Shown: positions 23,859-32,156 of the stretch, piece by piece | How the letters are laid out: every line of letters starts with the position of its first letter | Position numbering within the stretch: position 1 is the stretch's first letter | Position numbers and translations under genes: made by a program | Assembly: GCA_025964895.1 (NCBI GenBank) | Contig: JAOPXY010000019.1 | Coordinates: forward strand, 1 to 40,070 | Length of the DNA stretch: 40,070 bases | Direction: 5' to 3' | Source of the DNA: Aeromicrobium sp. | GTDB lineage: Bacteria; Actinomycetota; Actinomycetes; Propionibacteriales; Nocardioidaceae | The notes under the pieces: model-generated | Seen by the model: the letters and a program-made list of their open reading frames with translations, nothing else | Told to the model about the DNA's origin: nothing | Databases searched by the model: none

Positions 23859-24218
23859 ATGACGATGACATTGGACCTTGTCGATTCAGCAGCCGAAGAG
23901 CCGCTGACCGCAGCTGCGTGCCTGTTCCACGGGTTCAGTGACCGCTCCCGGCTGGTGATCCTGCAGCACCTGCTGCTGGGTGAGCACCGGGTCGTCGAGC
24001 TCACCGAGCACCTCGGCTTGGCTCAGTCCACCGTCTCCAAGCACCTGGCGTGCCTGAAGGACTGCGGACTGGTCACATCCCGGCCTCAAGGACGGGCGTC
24101 GGTGTTCAGCGTCGCCCACCCCGAAGCGACCACGCAGCTGCTGGCAGCAGCCGAGACTTTGCTGGACCTCACCGGGTTCGCCGTCACCCTGTGCCCCAAC
24201 CACGGAGTGAGCGCATGA
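23859..24218 (+). CDS. ArsR/SmtB-family metal-sensing repressor
   Basis: This 119-residue protein has the ArsR fold: FSDRSRLVILQHLLLGEHRV, VVELTEHLGLAQSTVSKHLA as the helix-turn-helix, and CLVTSRPQGRASVFSV-like wing residues. Cys residues occur early (AACLFHGF), beside the recognition helix (HLACLKDCGLV) and at the end (TLCPNHG). This matches the Cd/Pb-sensing CmtR/CadC type. It overlaps the first CDF gene by ATGA, so it probably derepresses the exporters when metal binds. Confidence 0.88.
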   Translation: MTMTLDLVDSAAEEPLTAAACLFHGFSDRSRLVILQHLLLGEHRVVELTEHLGLAQSTVSKHLACLKDCGLVTSRPQGRASVFSVAHPEATTQLLAAAETLLDLTGFAVTLCPNHGVSA

Positions 24219-24943
24219 ACGACCTGGACCAGGCAGACAAGATGCGCCTCGGCCGGCGCGCCAAGATGCTGGCCGGCTTCTCGGTGACGTACAACGTCGT
24301 CGAAGCCGTCATCGCCATCGCCGCCGGCATCGCCGCCGGGTCCGTGGCCCTGGTCGGGTTCGGTCTCGACTCGGTCGTCGAAGTCTCCAGCGGCCTCATC
24401 ATCCTGTGGCAGTTCTCCCACCGCATCCCCGAGTCACGCGAACAACGGGCGCTGCGACTGCTGGCGTTCTCATTCTTCGCCCTAGCCGCCTACGTCGGGT
24501 TCGAGTCCGTGCGAAGCCTGCTGACCGGCGCCGAGTCCGACTCCTCGACCGTGGGCATCGTCCTGGCCGCGGTCTCGCTCGTCGTGATGCCGTTCATCTC
24601 CTACGCGCAACGCCGCACCGGTAAGGCGCTCGGCTCGAACGCGGTCTACGCAGACGGCACCCAGACCCTGCTGTGCACGTACTTGTCCGCGGTGCTGCTG
24701 GTCGGCCTGGTCCTCAATGCGACGCTGGGTTGGTCGTGGGCCGACCCCATCGCCGGGCTCATCATCGCCGCCGTAGCCGTGCGCGAAGGACTCGAGGCGT
24801 GGCGCGGAGAAGGGTGCTGCTCACCCATCAGCCGCAACGCCGACGACGCCGCCGGGTGCGGCTGCACGGACTGCCAGGACGACTGCTGCGCACCGGCCGA
24901 CGAGTCGCAGGTCATTCAGCTCGGCACGGGCAGGAGCCTCTGA
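24215..24943 (+). CDS. Cation diffusion facilitator-like transporter with Cys-rich tail
   Basis: This 242-residue protein has about six membrane helices. Metal-site segments are LVGFGLDSVVEVSSGLIILW in helix 2 and SNAVYADGTQTLLCTYLS in helix 5. It ends in a cytosolic tail with GEGCCSP and GCGCTDCQDDCCAP, nine Cys in about 50 residues, which replaces the usual CDF C-terminal domain. It follows the ArsR regulator directly, as in Cd/Pb-type exporters. Translation overlaps both neighbours. Confidence 0.85.
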   Translation: MNDLDQADKMRLGRRAKMLAGFSVTYNVVEAVIAIAAGIAAGSVALVGFGLDSVVEVSSGLIILWQFSHRIPESREQRALRLLAFSFFALAAYVGFESVRSLLTGAESDSSTVGIVLAAVSLVVMPFISYAQRRTGKALGSNAVYADGTQTLLCTYLSAVLLVGLVLNATLGWSWADPIAGLIIAAVAVREGLEAWRGEGCCSPISRNADDAAGCGCTDCQDDCCAPADESQVIQLGTGRSL

Positions 24944-25854
24944 TGGGTTCCGGACACAGCCACGGTCCGCCAGCTGGTCATGCCGGCGCCAAGTACCGCG
25001 GCAAGCTGGCCAGCGCGTTCGGCCTCATCGCGACGTTCTTCGTCCTCGAGCTCGTCTACGGCCTGCTTGCGGACTCCCTGGCGCTGATCTCCGATGCCGG
25101 CCACATGGCGGCCGACGTCGTCGCCCTGGGCGCGGCACTGGCCGCGACCAAGATCGCGACCCGCAAGGACACGACCGGCCGCCGCTCGTTCGGGTCCTAC
25201 CGGGCCGAGGTCTTCGCGTCCGGCCTGACCGTCCTGCTGATGCTGGGAGTGTCGGCCTACGTGGTCGTCGAGTCCATCAGCCGCATCGGCAGCGACCCCG
25301 ACGTCTCCTCAGGGCCCATGGTCGTGGTCGGCGGGATCGGCCTGGTCGTCAACATCGTCGTCATGCTCCTGCTGCGGGCCGGCTCCAAGGAAAGCCTCAA
25401 CGTCAAGGGCGCCTACTTCGAGGTCGTCGCCGACACCGCCGGGTCCGTCGGCGTCGTCGCCGCCGGCATCCTCATCGCCACCACCGGACAGGCATGGTGG
25501 GACACGGCCGTTGCCGTGGCCATCGGCTCGTTCGTCGCCGTCCGAGCCGTCATCCTCGGCCGACAGGTCCTGGCCGTCCTCGGCCAGCACGTGCCAGAAG
25601 GGATGGCCATCGACGCAGTCGCCGACGACCTGGCCGCTATCCCCGGAGTCACCGATGTCCACGACCTGCACATTTGGGTCTTGACGTCAGGCATGAACGT
25701 GGCCACTGCCCACCTCGTTGCCGACGACACCGATGAGTTCCCACGCATCCTCGAACACGCTCGCACCACGTTGAAGACCGCCTACGCCATCGAGCACGCC
25801 ACCCTCCAGGTCGAACGCACCGCAGCACGCGAGTGCCACGAGATCGACTGGTGA
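24943..25854 (+). CDS. Cation diffusion facilitator (CzcD-like) metal exporter
   Basis: This 303-residue protein has the typical CDF layout: a His-containing N-terminus (GSGHSHGPPAGHAG), six helices with ALISDAGHMAADVVALG (HxxxD site) and EVVADTAGSVGVVAAG, and the C-terminal cytosolic domain (IPGVTDVHDLHIWVLTSGMN). The second site has Asp but lacks the usual preceding His of Zn-selective members. It should exchange Zn, Cd or Co for protons. ATG 24943 overlaps the previous stop (TGATG). Confidence 0.92.
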   Translation: MGSGHSHGPPAGHAGAKYRGKLASAFGLIATFFVLELVYGLLADSLALISDAGHMAADVVALGAALAATKIATRKDTTGRRSFGSYRAEVFASGLTVLLMLGVSAYVVVESISRIGSDPDVSSGPMVVVGGIGLVVNIVVMLLLRAGSKESLNVKGAYFEVVADTAGSVGVVAAGILIATTGQAWWDTAVAVAIGSFVAVRAVILGRQVLAVLGQHVPEGMAIDAVADDLAAIPGVTDVHDLHIWVLTSGMNVATAHLVADDTDEFPRILEHARTTLKTAYAIEHATLQVERTAARECHEIDW

Positions 25855-25879
25855 CCCACACCCAGGAACGAGACGACCG

Positions 25880-26539
25880 ATGAAGAGCATGACCAGACAG
25901 ACCAAGATCGCGATCCTGTTCGGCCTCATCGCAGTAGCCCTGTTCGGTGGGGCATTCGTCTACCAGAACCTCGCAGCCACCGAACCCGCCGACGCCACCG
26001 AACGCCAGGACATCACCGTCCGCGCGGATAGCCACCGTCTTGACACCGCCGCCGACGGCAAGGTCACCCTCGTGGAGTTCCTGGACTTCGAGTGCGAGGC
26101 CTGCCGTGCCGCGTACCCGTTCGTCGAGCAGCTCCGAGAGCAGTACGACGGCCAGGTCACGTTCGTCCTGCGCTACTTCCCGATCCCCAGCCACACCAAC
26201 GCGAACAACGCCGCCTACGCGGTGGAGTCCGCCGCCCGCCAGGGCAAGCTCGAGGACATGTACAAGCGGATGTACGACACCCAGGCCGAGTGGGGCGAGT
26301 CCCAAGACTCCAAGGCCGACCTGTTCCGCAGCTACGCCCAGGAGCTCGGCCTCGACATGGCCCAGTACGACACCGACGTCGCCAGCCCCGACGTCACAGC
26401 GCGCGTCACCAAGGACGTGACCGACGGGGAGCGGCTCGGCGTCTCCGGCACCCCCTCGTTCTTCCTCAACGGCGAACCCCTGACACCGTCCACGACCGAC
26501 GAGTTCATCGACGCCATCGACAGCGCCCTCGCGAAGTAG
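25880..26539 (+). CDS. DsbA-like membrane-anchored thioredoxin-fold protein
   Basis: This 219-residue protein has an N-terminal signal anchor (IAILFGLIAVALFGGAFVY) and a DsbA-type domain: LVEFLDFECEACRAAYPFVE with the CEAC redox centre (C72, C75), FVLRYFPIPSHTNANNAAYA, and GVSGTPSFFLNG with the cis-Pro. It probably makes or repairs disulfides outside the membrane. It lies 25 bases after the CDF gene in the metal operon. Confidence 0.9.
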   Translation: MKSMTRQTKIAILFGLIAVALFGGAFVYQNLAATEPADATERQDITVRADSHRLDTAADGKVTLVEFLDFECEACRAAYPFVEQLREQYDGQVTFVLRYFPIPSHTNANNAAYAVESAARQGKLEDMYKRMYDTQAEWGESQDSKADLFRSYAQELGLDMAQYDTDVASPDVTARVTKDVTDGERLGVSGTPSFFLNGEPLTPSTTDEFIDAIDSALAK

Positions 26540-26605
26540 GACACCGGTGAACCTTCCTACAGCTCGCGGTGCCGCCGCGGCACAAGCCGAACCACAGGGA
26601 TACGC

Positions 26606-27628
26606 ATGAGCACGAGCCGTCCGGACACGACCGGGTCGTCGCTCCAGCGCGCTGTCCATGCCGCCGAGAAGCACCAGATTGCCCTGTACCTGGTTGCCAT
26701 CGCAGCAGCAGTCGCCTTCGGCCTCGCCGCACCCGAAGGTGCGGGTGCGTCCTTGGAGCACGCCATCGAGCCGGTGCTGGCGGCACTGCTGTTCGCGACG
26801 TTCCTGCAGGTGCCGTTCCTGGACATGGCCGCCAGCTTCCGCGACGTCCGCTTCCTCGGGGCCGTGCTCGGGCTGAACTTCCTGGCTGGGCCGCTGGTCG
26901 TGTGGGGCCTGATCCAGTTCCTGGGCAACGATCAGGCCGTGCTCGTCGGAGTCCTACTGGTCCTGCTGACCCCGTGCATCGACTACGTCATCGTGTTCTC
27001 CGGCCTGGCCGGGGGAGCCGAGGACCGCCTCGTCGCCGCGGCACCGCTGCTGATGCTCCTGCAGCTGGTGCTCCTGCCGGTCTACCTGTACCTGTTCGTC
27101 GGGTCCGACCTGGCCGACATCGTCGAGCCCGGACCGTTCCTGCACGCGTTCATCGTCCTGATCGCCATCCCGCTGGGCCTGGCTGCGCTCACCCAAGCGC
27201 TGTCCAGACGGTTCGCAGCCGCCAAGGCCGTGGAAGCACTGATGGCCGCCCTGATGGTGCCGCTGATGATAGGCACCCTGTTCACGGTCGTCGGGTCCCA
27301 GGTCTCCGACATCACTGACCGGTTCGGCGACGTCGCCGGCACCATCCCGGTCTACGTGGCGTGGTTCGTCGTCATGGCCGCCGTCGGGGTTGGGCTGGGG
27401 CGCGTGACGCGGTTGGATCGGCCCCGGTCCATCGCGCTCGTGTTCTCCGGCGTCACCCGCAACTCCCTGGTCGTCCTGCCGTTGGCGTTGGCGCTGCCGG
27501 ACGCCTACTCGCTGGCCGCGGTCGTGGTCGTCACCCAGACGCTGGTCGAGCTTGTTGCGATGGTCGTCTTTGTGCGCGTGGTGCCTGCCCTGGTCCGACC
27601 CCACCACACGGAGACGAGCAGCGGCTGA
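26606..27628 (+). CDS. ACR3/SBF-family transporter (arsenite-efflux-like)
   Basis: This 340-residue protein has about ten membrane helices. It contains LFATFLQVPF, LNFLAGPLVVWGLIQFLG and the diagnostic LLTPCIDYVIVFSGLAGGAE in helix 4, and FSGVTRNSLVVLPLALALP late. It belongs to the bile acid:Na+ symporter superfamily and is closest to the arsenic-resistance (ACR3-like) branch. The CID motif replaces the CTA usual in ACR3, so the substrate may differ. It is probably the last transporter of the operon, 66 bases after the DsbA gene. Confidence 0.82.
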   Translation: MSTSRPDTTGSSLQRAVHAAEKHQIALYLVAIAAAVAFGLAAPEGAGASLEHAIEPVLAALLFATFLQVPFLDMAASFRDVRFLGAVLGLNFLAGPLVVWGLIQFLGNDQAVLVGVLLVLLTPCIDYVIVFSGLAGGAEDRLVAAAPLLMLLQLVLLPVYLYLFVGSDLADIVEPGPFLHAFIVLIAIPLGLAALTQALSRRFAAAKAVEALMAALMVPLMIGTLFTVVGSQVSDITDRFGDVAGTIPVYVAWFVVMAAVGVGLGRVTRLDRPRSIALVFSGVTRNSLVVLPLALALPDAYSLAAVVVVTQTLVELVAMVVFVRVVPALVRPHHTETSSG

Positions 27629-27669
27629 ACGTGGTTCCCGATGGCAGCGAGCGAGTCTAGGCTGAACTC

Positions 27670-27891
27670 GTGGGCGAAACTCTGGCGGTGCTGGCCGCGG
27701 ACCTGACCTGGATCCACGTGCGGCAGCGCACCTACGGGAACCTGCTGAACTGGGACCATGACGTCCCGCCGACAGCAGGACAGCACGTGATGGCCGCGGA
27801 CGGATCCGGTCGCATGGAACTGGTAGTCGTCGACGTTCGCGGAGACGGGGTCATCGTCCTTGACGTACCAGTTCCTGAGGAGGCGCTCTAG
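27670..27891 (+). CDS. Small conserved-looking protein, unknown
   Basis: This 73-residue cytoplasmic protein starts at GTG 27670. TAGGCT (27658-27663) lies six bases upstream and gives a leaderless promoter, which supports the start. It has the pattern WIHVRQRTYGNLLNWDHDVP, then GSGRMELVVVDVRGDGVIVL, suggesting a small beta-rich domain. I do not recognise the family. Confidence 0.55.
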   Translation: MGETLAVLAADLTWIHVRQRTYGNLLNWDHDVPPTAGQHVMAADGSGRMELVVVDVRGDGVIVLDVPVPEEAL

Positions 27892-27989
27892 GAAACGTCA
27901 CCCCGTCCGAGCGCCGCTGCTGCCCGGACGTGAGGTGCGTCAACTTCTGACCCCTGGATCCACGAGCGGTGCGGGAGCACACTGGACGC

Positions 27990-28184
27990 ATGAGCGTCGT
28001 GCCTCGCAAAAGTGCCGCAGAGCAGGCCAAGAACATGGCCCTCGGGGAGGCGCTCGCACGAGCAGTCGAAGAAACCCATCTCGGTGCCATCCTCGCCGCC
28101 AGGGGCATTACGACCGTCGCGTTGGACGAGGACGGACGCATGGTCGAGTACCGGCCCGACGGCAGCACTACCGTCCTGAGCTGA
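27990..28184 (+). CDS. Small protein, unknown
   Basis: This 64-residue protein has an amphipathic helical start (SAAEQAKNMALGEALARAVEE), LGAILAARGITTVALDEDGR and YRPDGSTTVLS. CACACT lies six bases before the ATG, a weak leaderless signal. The composition fits real coding sequence, but the family is unknown. Confidence 0.45.
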   Translation: MSVVPRKSAAEQAKNMALGEALARAVEETHLGAILAARGITTVALDEDGRMVEYRPDGSTTVLS

Positions 28185-28230
28185 GTCCGGCCGTTTGGGC
28201 TGTGTCGGTGGCTGGAGCCACGATGGGACG

Positions 28231-28638
28231 GTGACTGACCCGACCGAGAAGTGGCGCCAGGCGTTCCGCGACCAGCAAGCGCGCCTGCTTGAGGTCGGGG
28301 TGCTGGATCTTGAAGCGCTCCGGTCCCGGCGACGCGACCCCAACACCGCAGCGTGGGCGCGAACGCAGGGGAGCGCAGTCCTGGTCCTCGCCCACGCCGA
28401 CGGCCCCGTCTACCCGACGTTCCAGTTCACCGACACCGGCGACCTGCGGCCCGAGCTGGCACCACACGTGGCCGCCCTGCAGGATGCCGGGCTGCCAACA
28501 TGGACGATCTGGGCGTGGCTGACTGCGCCTGCCGCCCTGCTGTCCGGCGACATCCCTGAGCAGATCATGGTCACCAACCCGCGCCGCGCAGGACGTGCGG
28601 TTCAGCGGTACGCCGACAGGTACGGCGTCGGAGGCTGA
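28231..28638 (+). CDS. MbcA/ParS/Xre-like antitoxin (DUF2384-type), orphan
   Basis: This 135-residue protein ends with a region like the MbcA/ParS antitoxin toxin-binding domain: YPTFQFTDTGDLRPELAPHV, GLPTWTIWAWLTAPAALLSG, IPEQIMVTNPRRAGRAVQRY. In known modules this is followed by a RES-domain NAD-glycohydrolase toxin. No RES gene is present; the next gene is a lipoprotein on the other strand. I use GTG 28231; an upstream in-frame start at 28195 is possible. Confidence 0.65.
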   Translation: MTDPTEKWRQAFRDQQARLLEVGVLDLEALRSRRRDPNTAAWARTQGSAVLVLAHADGPVYPTFQFTDTGDLRPELAPHVAALQDAGLPTWTIWAWLTAPAALLSGDIPEQIMVTNPRRAGRAVQRYADRYGVGG

Positions 28639-28663
28639 CCAGCGCCCGCCTCCGCAGGGATGG

Positions 28664-29134
28664 CTACTTCGGTGTGATATTGACGTCGCACATCTGGTCG
28701 CCGTGCTGGAGACCGACCATCCCGTTCATCACCTCTGTAGGGACCTTCTCCGAGAACGGGACACGGACATCTTCGCCCGGACCAACTGCGACGGTCTTGG
28801 TCGCCGTGTATGCCTCCTGCCCGACAGGGAACCACTGGGCCGTGACGTCGACTTCACCCGCGACGGTCCCGGAGTTCGAGACGTTCCCGGTCGCGACCAA
28901 CGAGTAGGTGGACGGCTCAATGACCAGAGGGAACTCGTTCTCACACGATGACGTCACCTCTAGGACGGCCTCGTCCGGGGGTGCCGGTGTCGCAGAGTCA
29001 GTGGTCGCCGAAGCCGCCGCGAGCGGTGCGGGAGTTGAGTCCGACTGAGAGTTCGTGCCGCACGCGGTGAGCATCGTCGCGACGACCGTAGTGATCGCGG
29101 CGCACGCCAGGTTCCTACGTGTCACCGGCGGCAT
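28664..29134 (-). CDS. Lipoprotein with Ig-like/FxLYD-type domain
   Basis: This 156-residue protein has a lipoprotein signal (AAITTVVATMLTAC, lipobox LTAC) and a Thr/Ala/Pro-rich linker. A beta-sandwich-like domain follows (YSLVATGNVSNSGTVAGEVD, VTAQWFPVGQEAY), resembling FxLYD domains. Two Cys in SSCENEF and QMCDVN could form a disulfide. The role is unknown. AAGGG precedes ATG 29134. Confidence 0.65.
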   Translation of the reverse strand: MPPVTRRNLACAAITTVVATMLTACGTNSQSDSTPAPLAAASATTDSATPAPPDEAVLEVTSSCENEFPLVIEPSTYSLVATGNVSNSGTVAGEVDVTAQWFPVGQEAYTATKTVAVGPGEDVRVPFSEKVPTEVMNGMVGLQHGDQMCDVNITPK

Positions 29135-29203
29135 CCCTTCGTAGATGGTGGTGCCCGAACAGGACTGTACGGGCCCATCTGCCCCCGCGAGACCGGTTCT
29201 GGC

Positions 29204-29716
29204 TTAGTCCACCTGGAAGTGCGCCAGGCCTTCCGTGCGCCGGACCGCGTCCTGGTACCGCCGGACTGCCCACGCCGAGAACTCCAACCCCGACAGGGCG
29301 CTGGCCAAGCTGGAGTCTCTGGGGTCGTGCGAGCGAGCCCGCAATGTCAGCAGGTCATGCCCCAACGGAGCGTCCGGGTCCTCGACCGCGAGGTCGAGGT
29401 CGTTGCGCACGGCTTCCACCTCCTGCTCAACCCGCCGCATGTGCTTCTGCGCTGTTCGCAGCTCGTGCAGCAGCTGCTTACGTAGGAGCCCCAGCAGGGA
29501 CTGGTACGTCGGCAGACAGTCCGCTCGTAGGTACACGTGACCGGCTCGTCCGCGCTCGACTCCGCGGACGAGCACGTTGTCCTCGATCAACATCTTCAGC
29601 GCGTCCACGTCCACGCCCGTCTGGCGGTGGACCTCGGACAGCTTCAACAGCACCGGTGCGGCCTCGCCGCTATCAGATGGTGCGGGCTCGGGGGAGGGAA
29701 CCGGCTGGTCTGTCAT
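29204..29716 (-). CDS. HTH and coiled-coil protein, unknown
   Basis: This 170-residue protein begins with a disordered Pro/Ser stretch. A small MerR-like fold follows (LLKLSEVHRQTGVDVDALKM, VERGRAGHVYLRADCLPTYQ), then a long helical coiled-coil region (LLRKQLLHELRTAQKHMRRV). It may bind DNA as a dimer. ATG 29716 is chosen; CAACAT lies six bases upstream. It is divergent from the SIR2 gene. Confidence 0.6.
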   Translation of the reverse strand: MTDQPVPSPEPAPSDSGEAAPVLLKLSEVHRQTGVDVDALKMLIEDNVLVRGVERGRAGHVYLRADCLPTYQSLLGLLRKQLLHELRTAQKHMRRVEQEVEAVRNDLDLAVEDPDAPLGHDLLTLRARSHDPRDSSLASALSGLEFSAWAVRRYQDAVRRTEGLAHFQVD

Positions 29717-29840
29717 GCCCGCATGTTGCCACGTAGCGGGTGACCGAGGTGCTGATGCAGCCAGTACTCGTGTGCTGGAAGCGCGTGCGCCGCTACGGCC
29801 GCTCCGCGCGGCACCAGTCATCGCTCGGTACAGTCGCCGG

Positions 29841-30569
29841 GTGACCGGCGATGTTGTCATCCTTGGGGCGGGGTTCTCAAGGGCTGTGTCGAGCGCGATG
29901 CCGATGACTGCCGAGTTGGGTCAGGAGGTGCTGAACCTGCTGAGTGCTCGGGGAGCAAGCGGGCTCGAGCGTCTCGAGTTCGACGGCTCGCAACTTGAAC
30001 GTTGGCTGTCCCGGCTTGCGGAACCCCAACCCGACCTGAGCGCGGCTAAGAACGCGGCCAACCAGTCGTTGTTCTTGATGGCGACGGAGGCGGTGCGCGA
30101 TGTCATAGTCGCGCGCCAGCAGATGGCGCACGCTGACGAGATGCCATGGTGGCTGAGACGCCTGTTGGGGGTCTTCCACTTCCAGAACACCACGGTTGCC
30201 ACGTTCAACTACGACACCCTCGTTGAGACCGCGGTCGATATGGCTGGCCTGTTCGACCGGGAGAGCCGGCGGGTCACGGGCGCCGAGATCATCCGGCACA
30301 TGCCGCCCCCTCGAGAGCGCCCTGCTGAGGGGATGCGGTTTGGCATTCCGCGGTCAGACACGTTCCGGTACCTGAAGCTGCACGGTTCTGTGGACACGTT
30401 CTGGATACCCGGCGACGTCTCCGGAGCAAGCATCGGCCGATGGCACATGCCTGGTAGATGGGGCGAGCCGCGACTGCCGGATGACGAGGACCGCCGCCAG
30501 GTCCTGCCTGGCACGGCAGTACGCCACCGGTCGCCGGTCCCGAATCGCGCACGCTGCGCAGTGGTCTGA
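29841..30569 (+). pseudogene. SIR2-like protein, C-terminus truncated
   Basis: The frame opens VVILGAGFSRAVSSAMPMT (NAD-binding GAGFS, residues 9-13) and has TFNYDTLVE (N123, D125) and YLKLHGSVD (H181). These are the SIR2_2 motifs of bacterial defence NADases. After about WIPGDVSGASIGRWHMPG the family continues with IVPP-type and Rossmann residues, but here the frame runs into unrelated sequence and stops at 30569 (242 residues). A second frame carries plausible coding from 30481. GTG 29841 has TACAGT six bases upstream. It is probably a degraded defence gene, though a short active form cannot be excluded. Confidence 0.7.
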
Positions 30570-30624
30570 AGATGGCAGCGGTCGGTACCTGGTGCTCACG
30601 CCGTCTGCCAGAGAGGCGCAGTGA
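30481..30624 (+). pseudogene. Short coding-like frame overlapping the SIR2 tail
   Basis: In the +1 frame relative to the SIR2 gene, 47 codons from ATG 30481 read MTRTAARSCLARQYATG then RRSRIAHAAQWSEDGSG and RYLVLTPSAREAQ. The composition is protein-like and differs from the SIR2 tail, which itself looks non-coding there. It may be the end of another gene joined by deletion, or a frameshifted piece. Confidence 0.35.
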
Positions 30625-31047
30625 CGTCGGCGAGTCGTCGGCCTCCGCACCTTCGCGCACAACGCGAGGAAGCGCGCGTCGGGCCTGAGCATCTCGTCAC
30701 GTCATGGCTCAACGCCAACGCTTTCGCCGAGCCCACGAGCTGCTCGAGAAGACATCCTTACCGTCGCGGTCGCAGCGACCGCCGGCTTCGAGTCGGCCTC
30801 CACCTCGCGTGCCCTGCTCCGCCGCCGACCCGGCACGAGCCCCCCGGGCTTACCGCGCGACGTCCACACCCACTCCGCAGGGCCAGACGGACCTTCACTG
30901 AGCTAGTAGCCAGATCCGCCGGTCTTGCGCCGGGTCTGATCCGACGAGTCGACCGAGTCGCTGCGGTGTCTGTCGCCAGCCGGGACCAACAGGTAAGTGG
31001 CGGGAAGTGGGAGCGAAGACCACACGGGGTCCCGCAGGTAGCCGGAG
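30625..31047. other. Spacer without a recognisable gene
   Basis: Several frames are open, as expected at this GC content. None shows a family motif or a ribosome site. The frame continuing from the 30481 piece reads plausibly through EDILTVAVAATAGFESASTS, so this is probably decayed coding sequence. Confidence 0.4.
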
Positions 31048-31344
31048 CTAGTAGGTAGCCGCTTTGAGAGCGGCTTCGAGGTCCTCCCACCTGGGAATCT
31101 CCAGGCATCTCGGCGCAGGCTCGTCGCTGCATCGTTCCGATGGGTAGCCGGCAAGGCCGCAGATCTCGTCGACCTCGGAGTCCTGCAGGTCTCTGGTCGA
31201 CGTTCTACTCACGTGCTGTGTGCCGCCTTCTGCATGTCCGCACGAGAAGCCGAAGGTGACCATCGAAAGCGTGAGGCCGGGGCTCACCTCGCTGAGGAAC
31301 ATGAGCTGCTCATGGGTGATCGGCCACACCGCACTGACGACCAT
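31048..31344 (-). CDS. Small protein, unknown
   Basis: This 98-residue protein has VWPITHEQLMFLSEVSPGL, FSCGHAEGGTQHVSR, and a C-terminus with EIPRWEDLEAALKAATY. Four Cys are spread through it. GGTCGAG lies just before ATG 31344. It follows the 31403-31636 gene on the same strand after 58 bases. Confidence 0.4.
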   Translation of the reverse strand: MVVSAVWPITHEQLMFLSEVSPGLTLSMVTFGFSCGHAEGGTQHVSRTSTRDLQDSEVDEICGLAGYPSERCSDEPAPRCLEIPRWEDLEAALKAATY

Positions 31345-31402
31345 CAACTCGACCTGACATTTACCTATGACCGCGGGTGCTGGCTCGGCGATGATGACGG
31401 GG

Positions 31403-31636
31403 TCACTGAACCTGACTTGGCGACGAATCGTTCGGGAACTGGTCCGTGTACCAGCCGGGCACGGATCGGCTGCCGACCTGGATCTTGTGCGAACGGGCGT
31501 AGACGAGGGCCGTCATGAGGCCGAACTCGACCTTGTCACCAACCCGCGCCTTGTTCAGCCGGGCGAAGAATCGTGTTTTGGCGCGGGCGGTTCCTTCGAT
31601 GACGAGGATCTGGGTGTAGGTAGGAACGGTGTTCAT
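31403..31636 (-). CDS. Small protein, unknown, with good ribosome site
   Basis: This 77-residue protein begins MNTVPTYTQILVIEGTARAK and continues FFARLNKARVGDKVEFGLMT and YARSHKIQVGSRSVPGWYTD. AGGAGAAG precedes the ATG at good spacing. A reading frame ending AEFSAAVVFAKPAGEAR stops in ATGA overlap with this start, so a short coupled gene may lie upstream. The family is not recognised. Confidence 0.5.
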   Translation of the reverse strand: MNTVPTYTQILVIEGTARAKTRFFARLNKARVGDKVEFGLMTALVYARSHKIQVGSRSVPGWYTDQFPNDSSPSQVQ

Positions 31637-32156
31637 CGGGCTTCTCCTGCAGGTTTGGCGAAGACGACGGCAGCGGAGAATTCCGCTACGTTGTCGACCT
31701 TCTTGGCTGTCGACCTGGATGGTCCTGTGTAGGGCAGGCACGTCAACCGTGCGCACAGTCGTCCCGCGCCGGCGCTCCTCTCCGTGCGGTGTCCGTTCCC
31801 TCTCGCTGTCGTGCATGCGATCTGGGGCACAACGAGGCGTGGGGAGTCTGACGGCTTCGGCGACGTCAACAGGAGGGAAGCTCGGCCTGGCGGCAGGAAC
31901 TCAAACAGAGTGGGGCGTGCCCCTGCAGGACGACGGGCTTGCGGGCTAGCAGCGACGGCCCGTTCGCTATCGGGCGCCACCATAGGCCTGTTTCTGGCGC
32001 CGACGAGCCGCCGACGCTGCCGCGCCCTATGCCGAACCGGTAGTCCACTCATCGGCGCTCTGACGGCAGTTGATGTTCTCCTTCACGGCGTGTCGGTACA
32101 GACGTCCAGGTTCACGACGGGACCATGGTGCCTAACCGCAGATCGAAAGGGCCGCC
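31637..32156. other. Spacer, possible upstream end of a small minus-strand gene
   Basis: On the minus strand a frame ends at 31633 with STAKKVDNVAEFSAAVVFAK and could start at a TTG near 31745. The rest of the stretch shows no motif. TTGATG at 32070-32075 is a possible -35 for the plus-strand operon at 32157, without a clear -10. Confidence 0.35.
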
